Shown: positions 47,083 to 56,584, numbered from the stretch's first letter. The stretch: DNA of 64,000 nt from Prevotella fusca JCM 17724 (GCF_001262015.1 NZ_CP012075.1:620001-684000), one strand, 5' to 3'. Numbers and translations are program-made. The notes: generated by a model not told the origin, from the letters alone.

Positions 47083-48486
47083 TTATTCTTCCATTAGCTT
47101 TGCACGTCGTGCATAATTCTTCTGCCCTGCTACGATAGACTTGAAAATACGTTGACCAACATATTTACCGCCTTTGTAATTGATGTGTACATAATCTTTT
47201 GTTCCCATATCCTGCTCGTCAACAATACGCATCATTGTGCCAGGACCACCCATTGCACGGAACAGATTATAGAAACCTACGTGACAATCGGCAGCGAGCT
47301 GTTCCTGATAGCCTACCAACATCTCAACACCCTTCATCGTACCGTCAGGTGAAGTCTTAGAGCCACGGTCGGGACTTCCGACAATAAGGATGCTTGTCTC
47401 CGGAAAACACTTGTGGAAGAGGTCTACTACAAGTTTCATGTCGCTCATATACACCTTCAAACGTTCAGGAGTAGTCTGTGCATCAACAGCATTGACACCG
47501 AACTGAAAGACAATGAGGTCGTATGGACGTACACGGGCAAACTCCTTCAACATCTGTTCGGGAAGACTTGCCAAGGTGGTACCAGAAGAACCACGCATGC
47601 TGAAATTGTCGAGCACAATACCTTCCCTACCCTCCTGTGATGTACCAAAGAGAACTGTATTAGCACCATTCACCTTGATTGTTGCATGAGAGGTTATACC
47701 GTCCATCTTCACAGCCTGTACTTCCGCCGACGGACTTACACGCTGCGTTGTTGTCTTTCCTCCATCTATCTCAAAGCTGACCTCAGCTCCTCCTTTTGAG
47801 CGCAGGTAAAGCCATGTACTTGTCCATTTCTCCGTAAGCGGGTACTCGTGTGACAGGGAGAATGGAGCATAAGACATTATAGCTTGCCCTCCCATCGTGT
47901 AATAACGCTCAGCTATACCAGCCTGATTGACATCATAGCTTGCCGGCTTCTTCACCATGTGCTCAGCAAGTCCTGTGAAATTCTTATCCACGGTGTGCTT
48001 ATATTGGTCAAGATCATTACCTGCATCAATCCAACCGACGCCACATCCACCATACTTATGCTGGAGTTCTTCACGTAAATCAGCCAAAAGAATATCACCT
48101 TCAATGAACGAGTCACCAAAGTAAGCAATGCGTACAGGACGACCGACAGACTGCTTCTGAACCAAAAGATTAAGCTGACTGTAGAAATGGTCAAGCCCAC
48201 CTGGCTTTCCTGCAGAATAGTCAACGATGCGTTCAGTTCCCTTAGGCCACTCTTCTTTGAAGTTGATTATCTTTCCATCCTTGTCATATGCCACTTCAGA
48301 TGACGGTTTCTTTGGCGACGGGATTACATCCTTAAGCTCTTTCTTCTTTTGGGCAAGGTCGCTCAGAATGTCAATCTCACGCAGTTCCGTCCCATCAATC
48401 TTAAATGTAGGAAGGAAATGAAGCAGAAAAAGAAACAATGCCACCAACAGCGTCAGTAGCAAGGTCTTGTAAGTATTGTCTTTCAT
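47083..48486 (-). CDS. SGNH/GDSL-type hydrolase, partner of the MBOAT protein
   Basis: 467 residues with an N-terminal membrane anchor (TLLLTLLVALFLFLLHFLPTF). SGNH blocks: IAYFGDSFIEGDILL (catalytic Ser), a central beta domain, VFQFGVNAVD (Asn) and DYVHINYKGGKYVG (Asp-His). Proteins of this layout act outside the inner membrane as O-acetyltransferases or esterases together with MBOAT proteins (as in AlgI/AlgX or PatA/PatB pairs). Same operon as the MBOAT gene. A TetR-type gene lies directly upstream; a dyad ATGTATG-CA-CATACAT sits at 48540. Confidence 0.82.
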   Translation of the reverse strand: MKDNTYKTLLLTLLVALFLFLLHFLPTFKIDGTELREIDILSDLAQKKKELKDVIPSPKKPSSEVAYDKDGKIINFKEEWPKGTERIVDYSAGKPGGLDHFYSQLNLLVQKQSVGRPVRIAYFGDSFIEGDILLADLREELQHKYGGCGVGWIDAGNDLDQYKHTVDKNFTGLAEHMVKKPASYDVNQAGIAERYYTMGGQAIMSYAPFSLSHEYPLTEKWTSTWLYLRSKGGAEVSFEIDGGKTTTQRVSPSAEVQAVKMDGITSHATIKVNGANTVLFGTSQEGREGIVLDNFSMRGSSGTTLASLPEQMLKEFARVRPYDLIVFQFGVNAVDAQTTPERLKVYMSDMKLVVDLFHKCFPETSILIVGSPDRGSKTSPDGTMKGVEMLVGYQEQLAADCHVGFYNLFRAMGGPGTMMRIVDEQDMGTKDYVHINYKGGKYVGQRIFKSIVAGQKNYARRAKLMEE

Positions 48487-48539
48487 TTACTATATAATCT
48501 TTTTACCCGAAGGAACTTTAAAGGAACTTCAATAGAATT

Positions 48540-48555
48540 ATGTATGCACATACAT
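48540..48555. promoter_or_regulatory. 16-bp dyad, possible operator
   Basis: ATGTATG and CATACAT separated by two bases, 54 bases before the SGNH gene and downstream of the TetR-type gene. Size and symmetry suit a TetR-type operator; this is inference. Confidence 0.35.
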
Positions 48556-48605
48556 TTTCTTACTTATATGTCCTTATCGATTCTTACTTGTATGTCTTTA
48601 CTATT

Positions 48606-49252
48606 TTAATTGTTTGATTCTACCAATGCAAGAGATTTGAGTTCCTCATCCAACAGCTTAATACCTTTTATCGTACAGAATGCACGAATATATAGCAGAA
48701 TACCGATGTATGCCAGCTCCTTCACGTCATATGTCTTGTAAAGGTACTGGTTCAGATTGCCTGTTGCGAGGCAATGGTAAGTGTACGGACTATCTCATAA
48801 TTTATGTCGGAAAGGAAAAGCCCCTCATCAATACCACGTTGCATAAAGGAAAGAACATCACTTTCCCTTTCCTTATGCTGGCTGCGCACATAAGCAAGCA
48901 GCTCTGGATATTTATGAATATCCTCGAAGAACTGCGGATTAATCCTGCTAAACTCCTCGATACGATGTCTGCAGACCTCTATGACGATATTAATTACATT
49001 CATTCCAGGCTTATCAAATGCCTGCATCTGACGCCTCTCCTCCTGTTTGTGGCGACGCACCACTTCCAGAAGCAGCTCTTCCTTATTGCTGTATATTTCG
49101 TAGAGCGTACGCTTTGATATCTTTAAATCGTTGGCAATATCATCCATCTTGACTCTTCTGATTCCATGCTTATGGAAAAGAGTTGTGGCAACACACAGGA
49201 TTTTCTCCTTTAGTTCTTGCCGGTAAGTGGTTTCTGTTGAAGTATTATACAT
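48606..49252 (-). pseudogene. TetR/AcrR family regulator with C-terminal frameshift
   Basis: Frame one (49252-48752, 166 residues) has the TetR DNA-binding domain: ILCVATTLFHKHGIRRVKMDDIANDLKISKRTLYEIYSNKEELLLEVV. It stops at SQQAI, but the next frame continues with TGNLNQYLYKTYDVKELAYIGILLYIRAFCTIKGIKLLDEEL up to 48606, as expected for a TetR ligand domain of about 215 residues. A one-base change near 48,755 separates them. The truncated protein might still bind DNA, since the dimerisation helices are partly lost. Divergent from maeB, with its own promoter box. Confidence 0.75.
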
Positions 49253-49270
49253 TAATATTTACATTTGTAG

Positions 49271-49278
49271 CAAAAATA
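49271..49278 (-). promoter_or_regulatory. Promoter -7 box of the TetR gene
   Basis: TATTTTTG on the minus strand, 19 bases before ATG 49252, giving a very short leader. Confidence 0.5.
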
Positions 49279-49387
49279 ATACCAGTGAGTGCAGAGGAAG
49301 TTGGTTCCCAGTTCACCGGCACTGTTTTATTTTCTGCAAAATTACAAAAAACTTTGATAATGACGTTTGTTTTAGAGTGGATTTTAC

Positions 49388-49395
49388 TAACTTTG
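49388..49395 (+). promoter_or_regulatory. Promoter of maeB
   Basis: TAACTTTG with an upstream TTTG at 49366-49369 (18-base spacing), 45 bases before ATG 49440. Confidence 0.6.
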
Positions 49396-49439
49396 TAGAA
49401 CGAATATATATTTTTGTAATATAAAGTAAAAGATTAATT

Positions 49440-51725
49440 ATGGTCAAGGTAACAAAAGAGGCCGCTCTGGAATATCATCACAACGGCCGTCCAGGCAAGA
49501 TAGAGGTCAAGCCTACCAAACCTTACAGCACACAGACGGATCTGAGCCTGGCGTATTCGCCTGGTGTGGCTTATCCCTGTCTGGAAATCCAACAGAATCC
49601 CGATGACGTATATAAATATACCGATAAAGGCAATCTGGTCGCTGTTATCAGTAATGGTACTGCCGTATTAGGACTGGGAAATATAGGTGCTATGAGTGGC
49701 AAGCCTGTCATGGAGGGCAAGGGATTGCTGTTCAAAATCTATGGCGGTATTGACGTATTTGATATTGAGGTGGACGAACAGGACCCTGACAAGTTCTGTG
49801 AAGCTGTTGAGAAAATTGCATCAACCTTTGGCGGTATCAACCTTGAGGACATCAAGGCACCGGAGTGTTTTGCCATCGAGGAGCGTTTGAAGAAGACCCT
49901 CGACATTCCTGTCATGCACGACGACCAGCACGGAACAGCTATTATCTCAGCTGCGGGATTGAAGAACGCCCTGGAAGTAGCTGGCAAAGACATTGCTGAT
50001 GTCAAGTTAGTTGTCAACGGCGCAGGTGCTGCTGCTATTTCATGCACGAAGCTGTACATGGCTTTGGGCTTGAAGAAAGAGAACATCGTAATGCTCGATT
50101 CCAAGGGAGTTATCAGCTCCGACCGTGAGAAGCTGACACCACAGAAGGCACTCTTTGCCACTGACCGAAGAGACATCCACACGCTGGAAGAAGCCATTAA
50201 GGGAGCTGATATATTTGTCGGACTGTCAAAGGGTAACATCCTGACACAGGATATGATTCGCTCGATGAACGAGAATCCTATTGTATTTGCATTGGCTAAC
50301 CCTGTTCCTGAAATATCATACGAAGATGCAGTTGCCGCACGTCCTGACGTTATCATGTCGACCGGTCGTTCTGACTACCCTAACCAGATAAACAATGTAA
50401 TCGGTTTCCCATACATTTTCCGTGGTGCACTGGATGTACATGCCAAGGCTATCAATGAGGAAATGAAGATGGCTGCCGTACTTGCTATTGCAGATTTAGC
50501 TAAGCAGACGGTACCTGACGTTGTAAATGAGGTATATCATGTGAACGACCTTGCTTTCGGGCCGAAGTACTTTATTCCAAAGCCTGTCGACCCACGCCTT
50601 ATCACCGAGGTCAGTGCTGCTGTTGCCAAGGCGGCAATGGACAGTGGTGTTGCCCGTACGCCAATCAAGGACTTTGAGGCATACAAGCAGAACCTGCGTC
50701 AGATGCTGGGACAGGAAACCAAGCTGACACGTACACTTCATGCTACGGCAGCTCAGCACCCACAGCGTATTGTCTTTGCAGAGGGCGGTCATCAGACGAT
50801 GATGAAGGCTGCTGTACAGGCAAAGCAGGAGGGTATATGCGTACCTATTCTCTTGGGAAATCCCGACCGTCTGAGCCGTGTTGCCAACCGTTTGAAACTT
50901 GACATTTCAGACATCGAGATTGTAGACATGCGTGCTGACAAGGAACAGGGACGTCGTGCCACCTATGCCAAGCACTTAGCTGAGAAGCGTGCACGTGAAG
51001 GGTATACCTTTGAGGAGGCTTACGACAAGATGTATGAACGCAACTATTTCGGTATGTCAATGGTTGAAAATGGTGATGCCGATGCGTTTATCACGGGGCT
51101 TTACACAAAATACAGCAATACCATCAAGGTTGCAAAGGATGTAATCGGCATCCGACCAGAGTACAAGCACTTTGGAACCATGCACATTCTGAACACCAAG
51201 AAAGGTGTATTCTATATTGCCGACACACTCATCAACCGTCATCCGGACAGTGACGTGTTGGCTGATGTAGCCCGACTGGCATCGCATTCGGTAAGTTTCT
51301 TCAATGACGAGCCTGTTATTGCTATGCTCTCCTACTCTAACTTCGGTTCGGACAAAGAGGGTTCTCCACAGAAAGTACACACAGCCGTTGAGATATTACA
51401 GCAAGAATGTCCAGAACTGGCTATTGATGGCGAGATGCAGGTAAACTTCGCATTGAATAAAGAACTGCGCGATGAGAAGTTCCCATTTACCCGCTTGAAA
51501 GGTAAGGATGTGAATACGCTCATCTTCCCTGACCTATCTTCAGCCAACAGCGGTTACAAACTCTTGCAGGCACTGAGTCCTGAAACGGAAGTAATCGGTC
51601 CTATACAAATGGGGCTGAACAAGCCTATTCACTTCACAGACTTTGAGTCTTCTGTACGTGATATTGTCAATATCACAGCTGTTGCTGCCATTGATGCATA
51701 CGTGGAGAAAGTGAAGCAGAAGTAA
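49440..51725 (+). CDS. maeB: NADP-dependent malic enzyme fused to a phosphotransacetylase-like domain
   Basis: 761 residues. Residues about 1-420 are malic enzyme: [63 protein letters not shown] (metal acid) and [12 protein letters not shown] (NADP loop). Residues about 430-761 resemble phosphate acetyltransferase ([15 protein letters not shown]..., [12 protein letters not shown]), a domain thought to regulate the enzyme through acetyl-CoA. It converts malate to pyruvate and CO2 with NADPH formation. Own promoter, own terminator; divergent from a TetR-type gene. Confidence 0.94.
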   Translation: MVKVTKEAALEYHHNGRPGKIEVKPTKPYSTQTDLSLAYSPGVAYPCLEIQQNPDDVYKYTDKGNLVAVISNGTAVLGLGNIGAMSGKPVMEGKGLLFKIYGGIDVFDIEVDEQDPDKFCEAVEKIASTFGGINLEDIKAPECFAIEERLKKTLDIPVMHDDQHGTAIISAAGLKNALEVAGKDIADVKLVVNGAGAAAISCTKLYMALGLKKENIVMLDSKGVISSDREKLTPQKALFATDRRDIHTLEEAIKGADIFVGLSKGNILTQDMIRSMNENPIVFALANPVPEISYEDAVAARPDVIMSTGRSDYPNQINNVIGFPYIFRGALDVHAKAINEEMKMAAVLAIADLAKQTVPDVVNEVYHVNDLAFGPKYFIPKPVDPRLITEVSAAVAKAAMDSGVARTPIKDFEAYKQNLRQMLGQETKLTRTLHATAAQHPQRIVFAEGGHQTMMKAAVQAKQEGICVPILLGNPDRLSRVANRLKLDISDIEIVDMRADKEQGRRATYAKHLAEKRAREGYTFEEAYDKMYERNYFGMSMVENGDADAFITGLYTKYSNTIKVAKDVIGIRPEYKHFGTMHILNTKKGVFYIADTLINRHPDSDVLADVARLASHSVSFFNDEPVIAMLSYSNFGSDKEGSPQKVHTAVEILQQECPELAIDGEMQVNFALNKELRDEKFPFTRLKGKDVNTLIFPDLSSANSGYKLLQALSPETEVIGPIQMGLNKPIHFTDFESSVRDIVNITAVAAIDAYVEKVKQK

Positions 51726-51748
51726 AAAGGTTCTTACTAAATAGATTT

Positions 51749-51783
51749 AAAGCAGGATACCACACATTGGTGTCCTGCTTTTA
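51749..51783 (+). terminator. Intrinsic terminator of maeB
   Basis: AAAGCAGGATACC/GGTGTCCTGCTTTT stem with T run, 24 bases after the stop. Confidence 0.8.
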
Positions 51784-51960
51784 TTATATCCCAGAACAAT
51801 TTAACGATATGAAAATGGTTCTTGAATGACCATTTTTAAATAACGAAATATATTTACACAATTAACTGGAAAAACTTATTTTAATCATAAACAGACACAA
51901 TAAAAAAACGAACATGCAACAACCAGACTACCAGTTGATTACAAAACCGCAAAATAACTA

Positions 51961-52053
51961 ATGCTTAATTGCGTTCTTACTAACGCCCTTTAAGCGTTCA
52001 ATTAAGCCTTAGTTAGACTTCAATTAAGGCTTAGAAGCAACGCAATTAAGCAT
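51961..52053. repeat. GCTTAATTG-type dispersed repeat, copy 3, with perfect 15-bp arms
   Basis: ATGCTTAATTGCGTT (51961-51975) and its exact complement (52039-52053) enclose further CAATTAAG/CTTAATTG units, so the whole 93 bases can fold into one branched hairpin. Otherwise the gap 51,784-52,084 is AT-rich without a gene. Confidence 0.7.
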
Positions 52054-52084
52054 CTGTAATTTTCAGTGATTGATTTAATTATTA

Positions 52085-52937
52085 CCTTATTTCCGCAGCA
52101 TTATTTCTTGTGAGAAGTCCAAGTGCCTGAGAAACAAAGTCCTCAAAACACTTGGATATGTCAGAATTTTCACCTATCTTAGTGCTATCAAATAATAAAC
52201 AAGCAAAAATCTGACATGACAAAGGTAGCAATTAAAAACGAGAACATCACTTCCTTCGGAGGAATTTATCACATCATGGACGTTTTTCAAAGTTGGGCTT
52301 TGAAAAATGCGTGGATGTTTTTTCGTATAGCTTTAATGAAAGAACTGAAGTTATGCATTAAATAAAAACATAGCAAAGACGGTCTTGGCTACCTACTTTA
52401 TTATCATCCTCCGACACAGAAAACCTTTTCATGTAAATATTTTGAAACAGCAGGCAACGGATTGAAAAATCATGACATAATTACGGGTAAAATACTTGCA
52501 GATAAAGATAAAAATACGTGTAAAAAGCAAGTTTGCAACCAGCAGTAAATCAATTGGTTATAAAGCTGTGCAAGAAAAGGTGCTTAATTGGACTTCAAAA
52601 GGGCGTTAGTTAGACCTCAAAAGGGCGTCTATTGCAAGTCAATTGGGCGTCTTTTCAAAGCCAAAAGACCATGTATTGGTTTTGGGTTGTATGAAAATAG
52701 TTTACAAATAGCGGTCGGTATGGGAATAAGTTGCTTGTAGAAGACGGAAAGACATAGCCTCTGTTTGCCTTTTCTGCATTTTTATGTTGTGCTTTACCCT
52801 CCTTTGTGAGACCGTCTGATTTTATACATAGACAAGCCTCAAGCCCCCCGAAGAGCCTCATGTCAACATATAGAGCCCCAAAAAGACATCTCAACATATA
52901 AAATCGACTCACAAGGAAAAACGCTGCGGAAATGAGG
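52085..52937 (+). mobile_element. IS1380-derived non-autonomous element, copy A (853 bp)
   Basis: Both ends are present (CCTTATTTCCGCAGC at 52085; GCTGCGGAAATGAGG ending 52937) and flanked by the 5-bp duplication TATTA (52080-52084 and 52938-52942). Inside are about 30 codons of the IS1380 transposase start (ATG 52217, MTKVAIKNENITSFGG), a deletion, most of the ISL3-like element (about 52309-52825) and the right-end region. It cannot encode transposase, so it moved as a miniature element or decayed after insertion. Confidence 0.8.
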
Positions 52938-53055
52938 TATTACAAAAAGGAAGGTTTGTATTCAAGTTGACCAGTAGGATTTCGCAGCATTCTGGAGTTG
53001 TGAGAAACTCCAATGACCAATTTGAGTTAAATAAGTACCCATCGTTTGCAACATC

Positions 53056-53075
53056 ATTACCAATGCGTTGGTAAT
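53056..53075. repeat. TTACCAAT-type palindrome
   Basis: ATTACCAATGCGTTGGTAAT, an 8-bp-arm dyad related to those upstream of rho; followed by ACACCAACGCCGG. Intergenic. Confidence 0.5.
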
Positions 53076-53124
53076 ATTATACACCAACGCCGGATAATAA
53101 TGAAGGATGTATAAAAGTCATCTT

Positions 53125-53835
53125 TTACTCGTAATCATCAATCACATTATTAATAAAGTCCATCATTGGTTTACCCGTTTTGCAAATAATCTCTAACTTT
53201 CCAAGCCATCCATCACCCTCGAAGAAATCATCAGGGACAGACACCCAGCAGCAGTAGTCTTTCATGCGGAGATACTGAACAAACTCATAATCCTTTGGAA
53301 ATCCTTTGGGAACAGTCTTCAAGGCTGTAAGTCCAAAGCCTTTCCCACTAACCTTGTCATCAGCCCATTCGCCTTCATTCGGGCGCCCGAACAGGTCTAC
53401 GAAGTCGTTACTCTCTACATCTTTACGCCACTCATCTATATTCGCCATGATCTCATTGCGACACGATGTGAGGATATTTGTCGGCAACCAATAACAACCT
53501 ACAGCTATCAGGCAGTTACCCGGCTGAAGATGAACATAATATCCTCCACGCAAAGACTTCCTGCCATGTGCACAGATATAAGCTCCGAAATGTCGTTTAT
53601 ACGGACTCTTGTCGGGTGAGAAGCGTACATCACGGTAGAAACGGTAAGTACAATCCTTTGCCGTCAGATGAGATACCTCATCATCAAAGGTTGACAATTG
53701 TGATATTATCAAATCAACTCCTTGCTCGAAATCAGCTTTTACCTCGTCATATTCAGCCTTATTTTCCAGAAACCATTGCCGGTTATTATTTGCAGCAATG
53801 CCTTTTAGGAAGTGCATTATCTTCTTTGTATTCAT
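53125..53835 (-). CDS. DUF2461 domain-containing protein
   Basis: 236 residues, soluble. Marks of the family: FLKGIAANNNRQWFLENKAEYDEVK at the start, FRFYRDVRFSPDKSPYKRHFGAYI-like block (here YRFYRDVRFSPDKSPYK), GGYYVHLQPGNCLIAVGCYWLP in the middle. Found across bacteria; function unknown. It follows nth after 21 bases on the same strand, so both form an operon, which may hint at a nucleic-acid link but is weak evidence. Confidence 0.88.
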   Translation of the reverse strand: MNTKKIMHFLKGIAANNNRQWFLENKAEYDEVKADFEQGVDLIISQLSTFDDEVSHLTAKDCTYRFYRDVRFSPDKSPYKRHFGAYICAHGRKSLRGGYYVHLQPGNCLIAVGCYWLPTNILTSCRNEIMANIDEWRKDVESNDFVDLFGRPNEGEWADDKVSGKGFGLTALKTVPKGFPKDYEFVQYLRMKDYCCWVSVPDDFFEGDGWLGKLEIICKTGKPMMDFINNVIDDYE

Positions 53836-53856
53836 AATCTTTACTTCTTTACCTTT

Positions 53857-54504
53857 TTACAGTTTGCTATTCTCCAATCGCTTTGGACATATTTCATCAA
53901 AAGGACAATGCTCACAATCAGGCTTTGCACTCTTACAGACATAACGACCATGCAGCAGTATCCAATGATGTGCATCCGAAACCTCCTCTGTTGGAATATT
54001 CTTCATCAGATAATCCTCCACCTTACGAGGAGTATTTGCTGTTGACGGAACAAGTCCCAAACGATGACTGACACGATAGACATGCGTATCAACAGCGAGT
54101 GTCGGCTTACCAAACCACACTGCCTGTATGACATTTGCCGTCTTGCGACCTACACCCGGCAGTGTAACGAGTGCACTGGCTTCAGAAGGAACCACACCGT
54201 TAAATTCCTCAACCAACATCTTCGACATCTCAACCAGATGCTTCGCCTTTGAATTAGGATAAGAAACACTCTTCACATATTCAAAGATTTCCTCGGCCGT
54301 TGCCTCCGACATGGCTTTCGCATCCGGGTAATGACGGAACAAATCTGGTGTAATCGCATTGATACGCTTGTCCGTACATTGGGCAGAAAGCAGTGTTGCA
54401 CAAAGAAGTTGGAAGGCAGAACCAAAATTAAGCTCAGTTGTTACATGTCCTACATGCTTGCGGAAGTAATCCAAAACATAAGTATATCGTTCTTTTCTTG
54501 TCAT
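53857..54504 (-). CDS. nth: Endonuclease III
   Basis: 215 residues, normal length. Helix-hairpin-helix LPGVGRKTANV with the catalytic Lys, VDTHVYRVSHRLGL with the catalytic Asp, and the C-terminal 4Fe-4S ligands spaced C-x6-C-x2-C-x5-C (CKSAKPDCEHCPFDEIC). A DNA glycosylase/AP lyase that removes oxidised pyrimidines in base excision repair. First gene of a two-gene unit with the DUF2461 gene. Confidence 0.95.
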   Translation of the reverse strand: MTRKERYTYVLDYFRKHVGHVTTELNFGSAFQLLCATLLSAQCTDKRINAITPDLFRHYPDAKAMSEATAEEIFEYVKSVSYPNSKAKHLVEMSKMLVEEFNGVVPSEASALVTLPGVGRKTANVIQAVWFGKPTLAVDTHVYRVSHRLGLVPSTANTPRKVEDYLMKNIPTEEVSDAHHWILLHGRYVCKSAKPDCEHCPFDEICPKRLENSKL

Positions 54505-54553
54505 CTTTTTATAGTATAGTGCAGCATAAAATATACATCTTAGCCAATTAAAC

Positions 54554-55279
54554 TTATTTTCTTTCTTTTATTACGATATTATTTCCCACAACGGCAATAG
54601 CTTGCTGGTTTGTAATAATCTTCAAGGGCAGATGACTGTTTTTATTGACAACTTCCCGTGCAGCCTCTTCAAAAGGAAAGCAATCGAAATGTACAACAGG
54701 ATAGAATCCAACAATGCCAAGACCGATAAAGTCCTCGAACTCTGGCGTCAGCGAATAACAATCATCCATATCCTTTGCATATTCAACGTTGGGAGCAAGA
54801 ATCATAGCTCCAGCAGATTCTCCAATATATAGTTTCCCTTTCTCCACCTGTTCTATGATATACTTGTCGGCACCTGTTCTCCTCAATTCCTGCAAGAGAA
54901 AAAACGTATTGCCACCCGATACATAGATACAGTCGCAGTTTGTCAGGACCTCTTCCATTTCATTCTTACTGCATTGAGTAATTTCCAATTCCTTGACGAT
55001 AAGTCCAAGAGAGTCAAGTGCCACCCTGGCATCTTCCACATATTGCGTATACTCTTCATGAATGCTTGCTGTAGGGATAAATGCTACTGTCTTGCCTCTC
55101 AACGGAACTGAAACGGATTCGGATAAAATTGAAGCAACATCAGAAAAAGATGAACATAAAAAGATTTTCTTCATTGATATATTATGTTTTAGGACTTCCC
55201 TATCATTAGTACTGTAAACAGCTTGAACAGGAATAAAAATAAGTATTATAATTAAGAATATTATAAATCTATACCTCAT
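54554..55279 (-). CDS. Peptidase E (S51)-like protein, possibly exported
   Basis: S51 marks: VAFIPTASIHEEY, YVSGGNTFFLLQEL, GESAGAMILAP (nucleophilic Ser in GxSxG-like turn) and HFDCF. Two starts compete. ATG 55174 (MKKIFLCSS) gives the usual 206-residue cytosolic peptidase. ATG 55279 adds MRYRFIIFLIIILIFIPVQA, a good signal peptide, and lies just 21 bases after the promoter box TAACTTTG (55307-55300). I chose 55279 because of the promoter distance; the shorter form remains possible. Family peptidases cleave Asp-X dipeptides. Confidence 0.75.
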   Translation of the reverse strand: MRYRFIIFLIIILIFIPVQAVYSTNDREVLKHNISMKKIFLCSSFSDVASILSESVSVPLRGKTVAFIPTASIHEEYTQYVEDARVALDSLGLIVKELEITQCSKNEMEEVLTNCDCIYVSGGNTFFLLQELRRTGADKYIIEQVEKGKLYIGESAGAMILAPNVEYAKDMDDCYSLTPEFEDFIGLGIVGFYPVVHFDCFPFEEAAREVVNKNSHLPLKIITNQQAIAVVGNNIVIKERK

Positions 55280-55299
55280 ACATTTCACGTTTAATACTG

Positions 55300-55307
55300 C
55301 AAAGTTA
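55300..55307 (-). promoter_or_regulatory. Promoter -7 box of the peptidase E-like gene
   Basis: TAACTTTG on the minus strand; transcription would begin about 14 bases before ATG 55279 and about 120 before ATG 55174. Confidence 0.55.
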
Positions 55308-55349
55308 CTAAAAACTAACAGATTATTTGGTGCTTTCCGAAACTTAATG

Positions 55350-55357
55350 TAATTTTG
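55350..55357 (+). promoter_or_regulatory. Promoter of the small membrane protein
   Basis: TAATTTTG with TTTG at 55326-55329, spacing 20; 27 bases before ATG 55384. Confidence 0.6.
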
Positions 55358-55383
55358 CATTAGAAATAAAAAACAAATTAATT

Positions 55384-55605
55384 ATGACAACTCCAATGAT
55401 AGGTTTGATTGCACTGCTTGTTATTGCATTGATCGGCTGGGTAATCGCAGAACTTAAAGACAAATGTGTTACATTCGTTCACTCAGAAGAAGAAGCTGAG
55501 GGAGAGGAAGAGATGAGAGAAGCGTATGAAGGTCATGGAGGCAAGGAACTAAATCTCAAGGATCTGCTTGCACATAACAGCACAAATGGCTATGAGTCAA
55601 TTTAA
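55384..55605 (+). CDS. Small single-span membrane protein
   Basis: 73 residues: one N-terminal membrane helix (PMIGLIALLVIALIGWVIA), then an acidic cytoplasmic tail (HSEEEAEGEEEMREAYEGHGG). A well-formed promoter and ATG directly after an AT-rich leader support it as real. No family recognised. It is divergent from the peptidase E-like gene. Confidence 0.65.
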   Translation: MTTPMIGLIALLVIALIGWVIAELKDKCVTFVHSEEEAEGEEEMREAYEGHGGKELNLKDLLAHNSTNGYESI

Positions 55606-55915
55606 AATCAGATAACTATAGAATATATAGGAGCGGGATTTGTATAGTTCAGGTTTCTGATTCTATAGAATCGGTGCATAATATTTCCAAACAATTTTAT
55701 ACAGAATATTCGGAAAAAGAATTCCTAAGTATTTGAACACATCTAAAACTGCTTACACATGATCAACATTTAATTACATCTTATCTTGCTCCACTACTTT
55801 ACAAGTAATGTATAATCAATGTTCCTAATATTGTATTTTGTTATATTATATTTTTCAATATAAGCGTAATAGATTATCCTACAAATACTTTAATAAAATA
55901 AATCTTGCATTATTT
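55606..55915. other. Intergenic stretch with a 14-bp palindrome
   Basis: AT-rich. The only structure seen is GATTCTATAGAATC at 55659-55672; no ORF or clear terminator. Confidence 0.4.
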
Positions 55916-56584
55916 ATGGTAAACGTAAAGAAAAGAGTTCTGGGTCATTTAAATGGAATAACATCAAGATTAATGTATATTCCCAGAAGAATGTATCATA
56001 AACAAAAAGCAAAGAGATGTAATACAGAGAAATGTTGCATCATCTGTAATAATTGCACAGGTGGTATGATTTTACATGACTTAGGACTTAGATTTGATAG
56101 TCCTACGATAAACACCTTGTTTTATTCAGCCGATGATTTTCTTTTTTTTGCTAATAATATCAAGTCGATCTTTGAATGTGAAATCGTCAAAATTTGTGAT
56201 TCGGGATATCCATATCCTGTAGGAGGCATTAAACTTGGTAATCGAGAGATAAAAATCGGTTTTGTCCATTATTCAACATTTGAAGAAGCTAAGAAGAAAT
56301 GGATTGATAGATTTAAAAGAGTTGATTTCGATAAAATATTAGTATTGTGGGAAGGAAATGGACTCAACGATAATGATTTAGAATTATTAGATAAAATGAG
56401 TTTTCATAAACTTGTTTTTTCAATTCCAAACAAAAAATATTCTGATAAATATCCATTTTATTTAGGGAGCAATATTTATAACAATTGGTATCCTGGAAAG
56501 ATTCTTGACTATAAACATCCATATTCCCTTAAACGATATCTTGATGATTTTGATTATATCAGATTCATTAACAATGGAACATAA
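55916..56584 (+). CDS. DUF1919 family protein (putative surface-polysaccharide biosynthesis)
   Basis: 222 residues from ATG 55916 (MVNVKKRVLGHLNG); the frame is open upstream to 55838 but that part is AT-rich filler. DUF1919 marks: CCIICNNCTGGMILHDLGLRFDSPTINTLFYSADDFLFFANNI and GGIKLGNREIKIGFVHYSTFEEAKKKW. Family members occur in capsule and exopolysaccharide clusters, sometimes near glycosyltransferases; exact reaction unknown. It stands alone here and is markedly more AT-rich than its neighbours, which suggests recent acquisition or a relic of a polysaccharide locus. Confidence 0.78.
   Translation: MVNVKKRVLGHLNGITSRLMYIPRRMYHKQKAKRCNTEKCCIICNNCTGGMILHDLGLRFDSPTINTLFYSADDFLFFANNIKSIFECEIVKICDSGYPYPVGGIKLGNREIKIGFVHYSTFEEAKKKWIDRFKRVDFDKILVLWEGNGLNDNDLELLDKMSFHKLVFSIPNKKYSDKYPFYLGSNIYNNWYPGKILDYKHPYSLKRYLDDFDYIRFINNGT

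Noticed and set aside
55838..55915. Upstream extension of the DUF1919 frame
   Set aside because: AT-rich filler with no family similarity; ATG 55916 precedes the conserved part.
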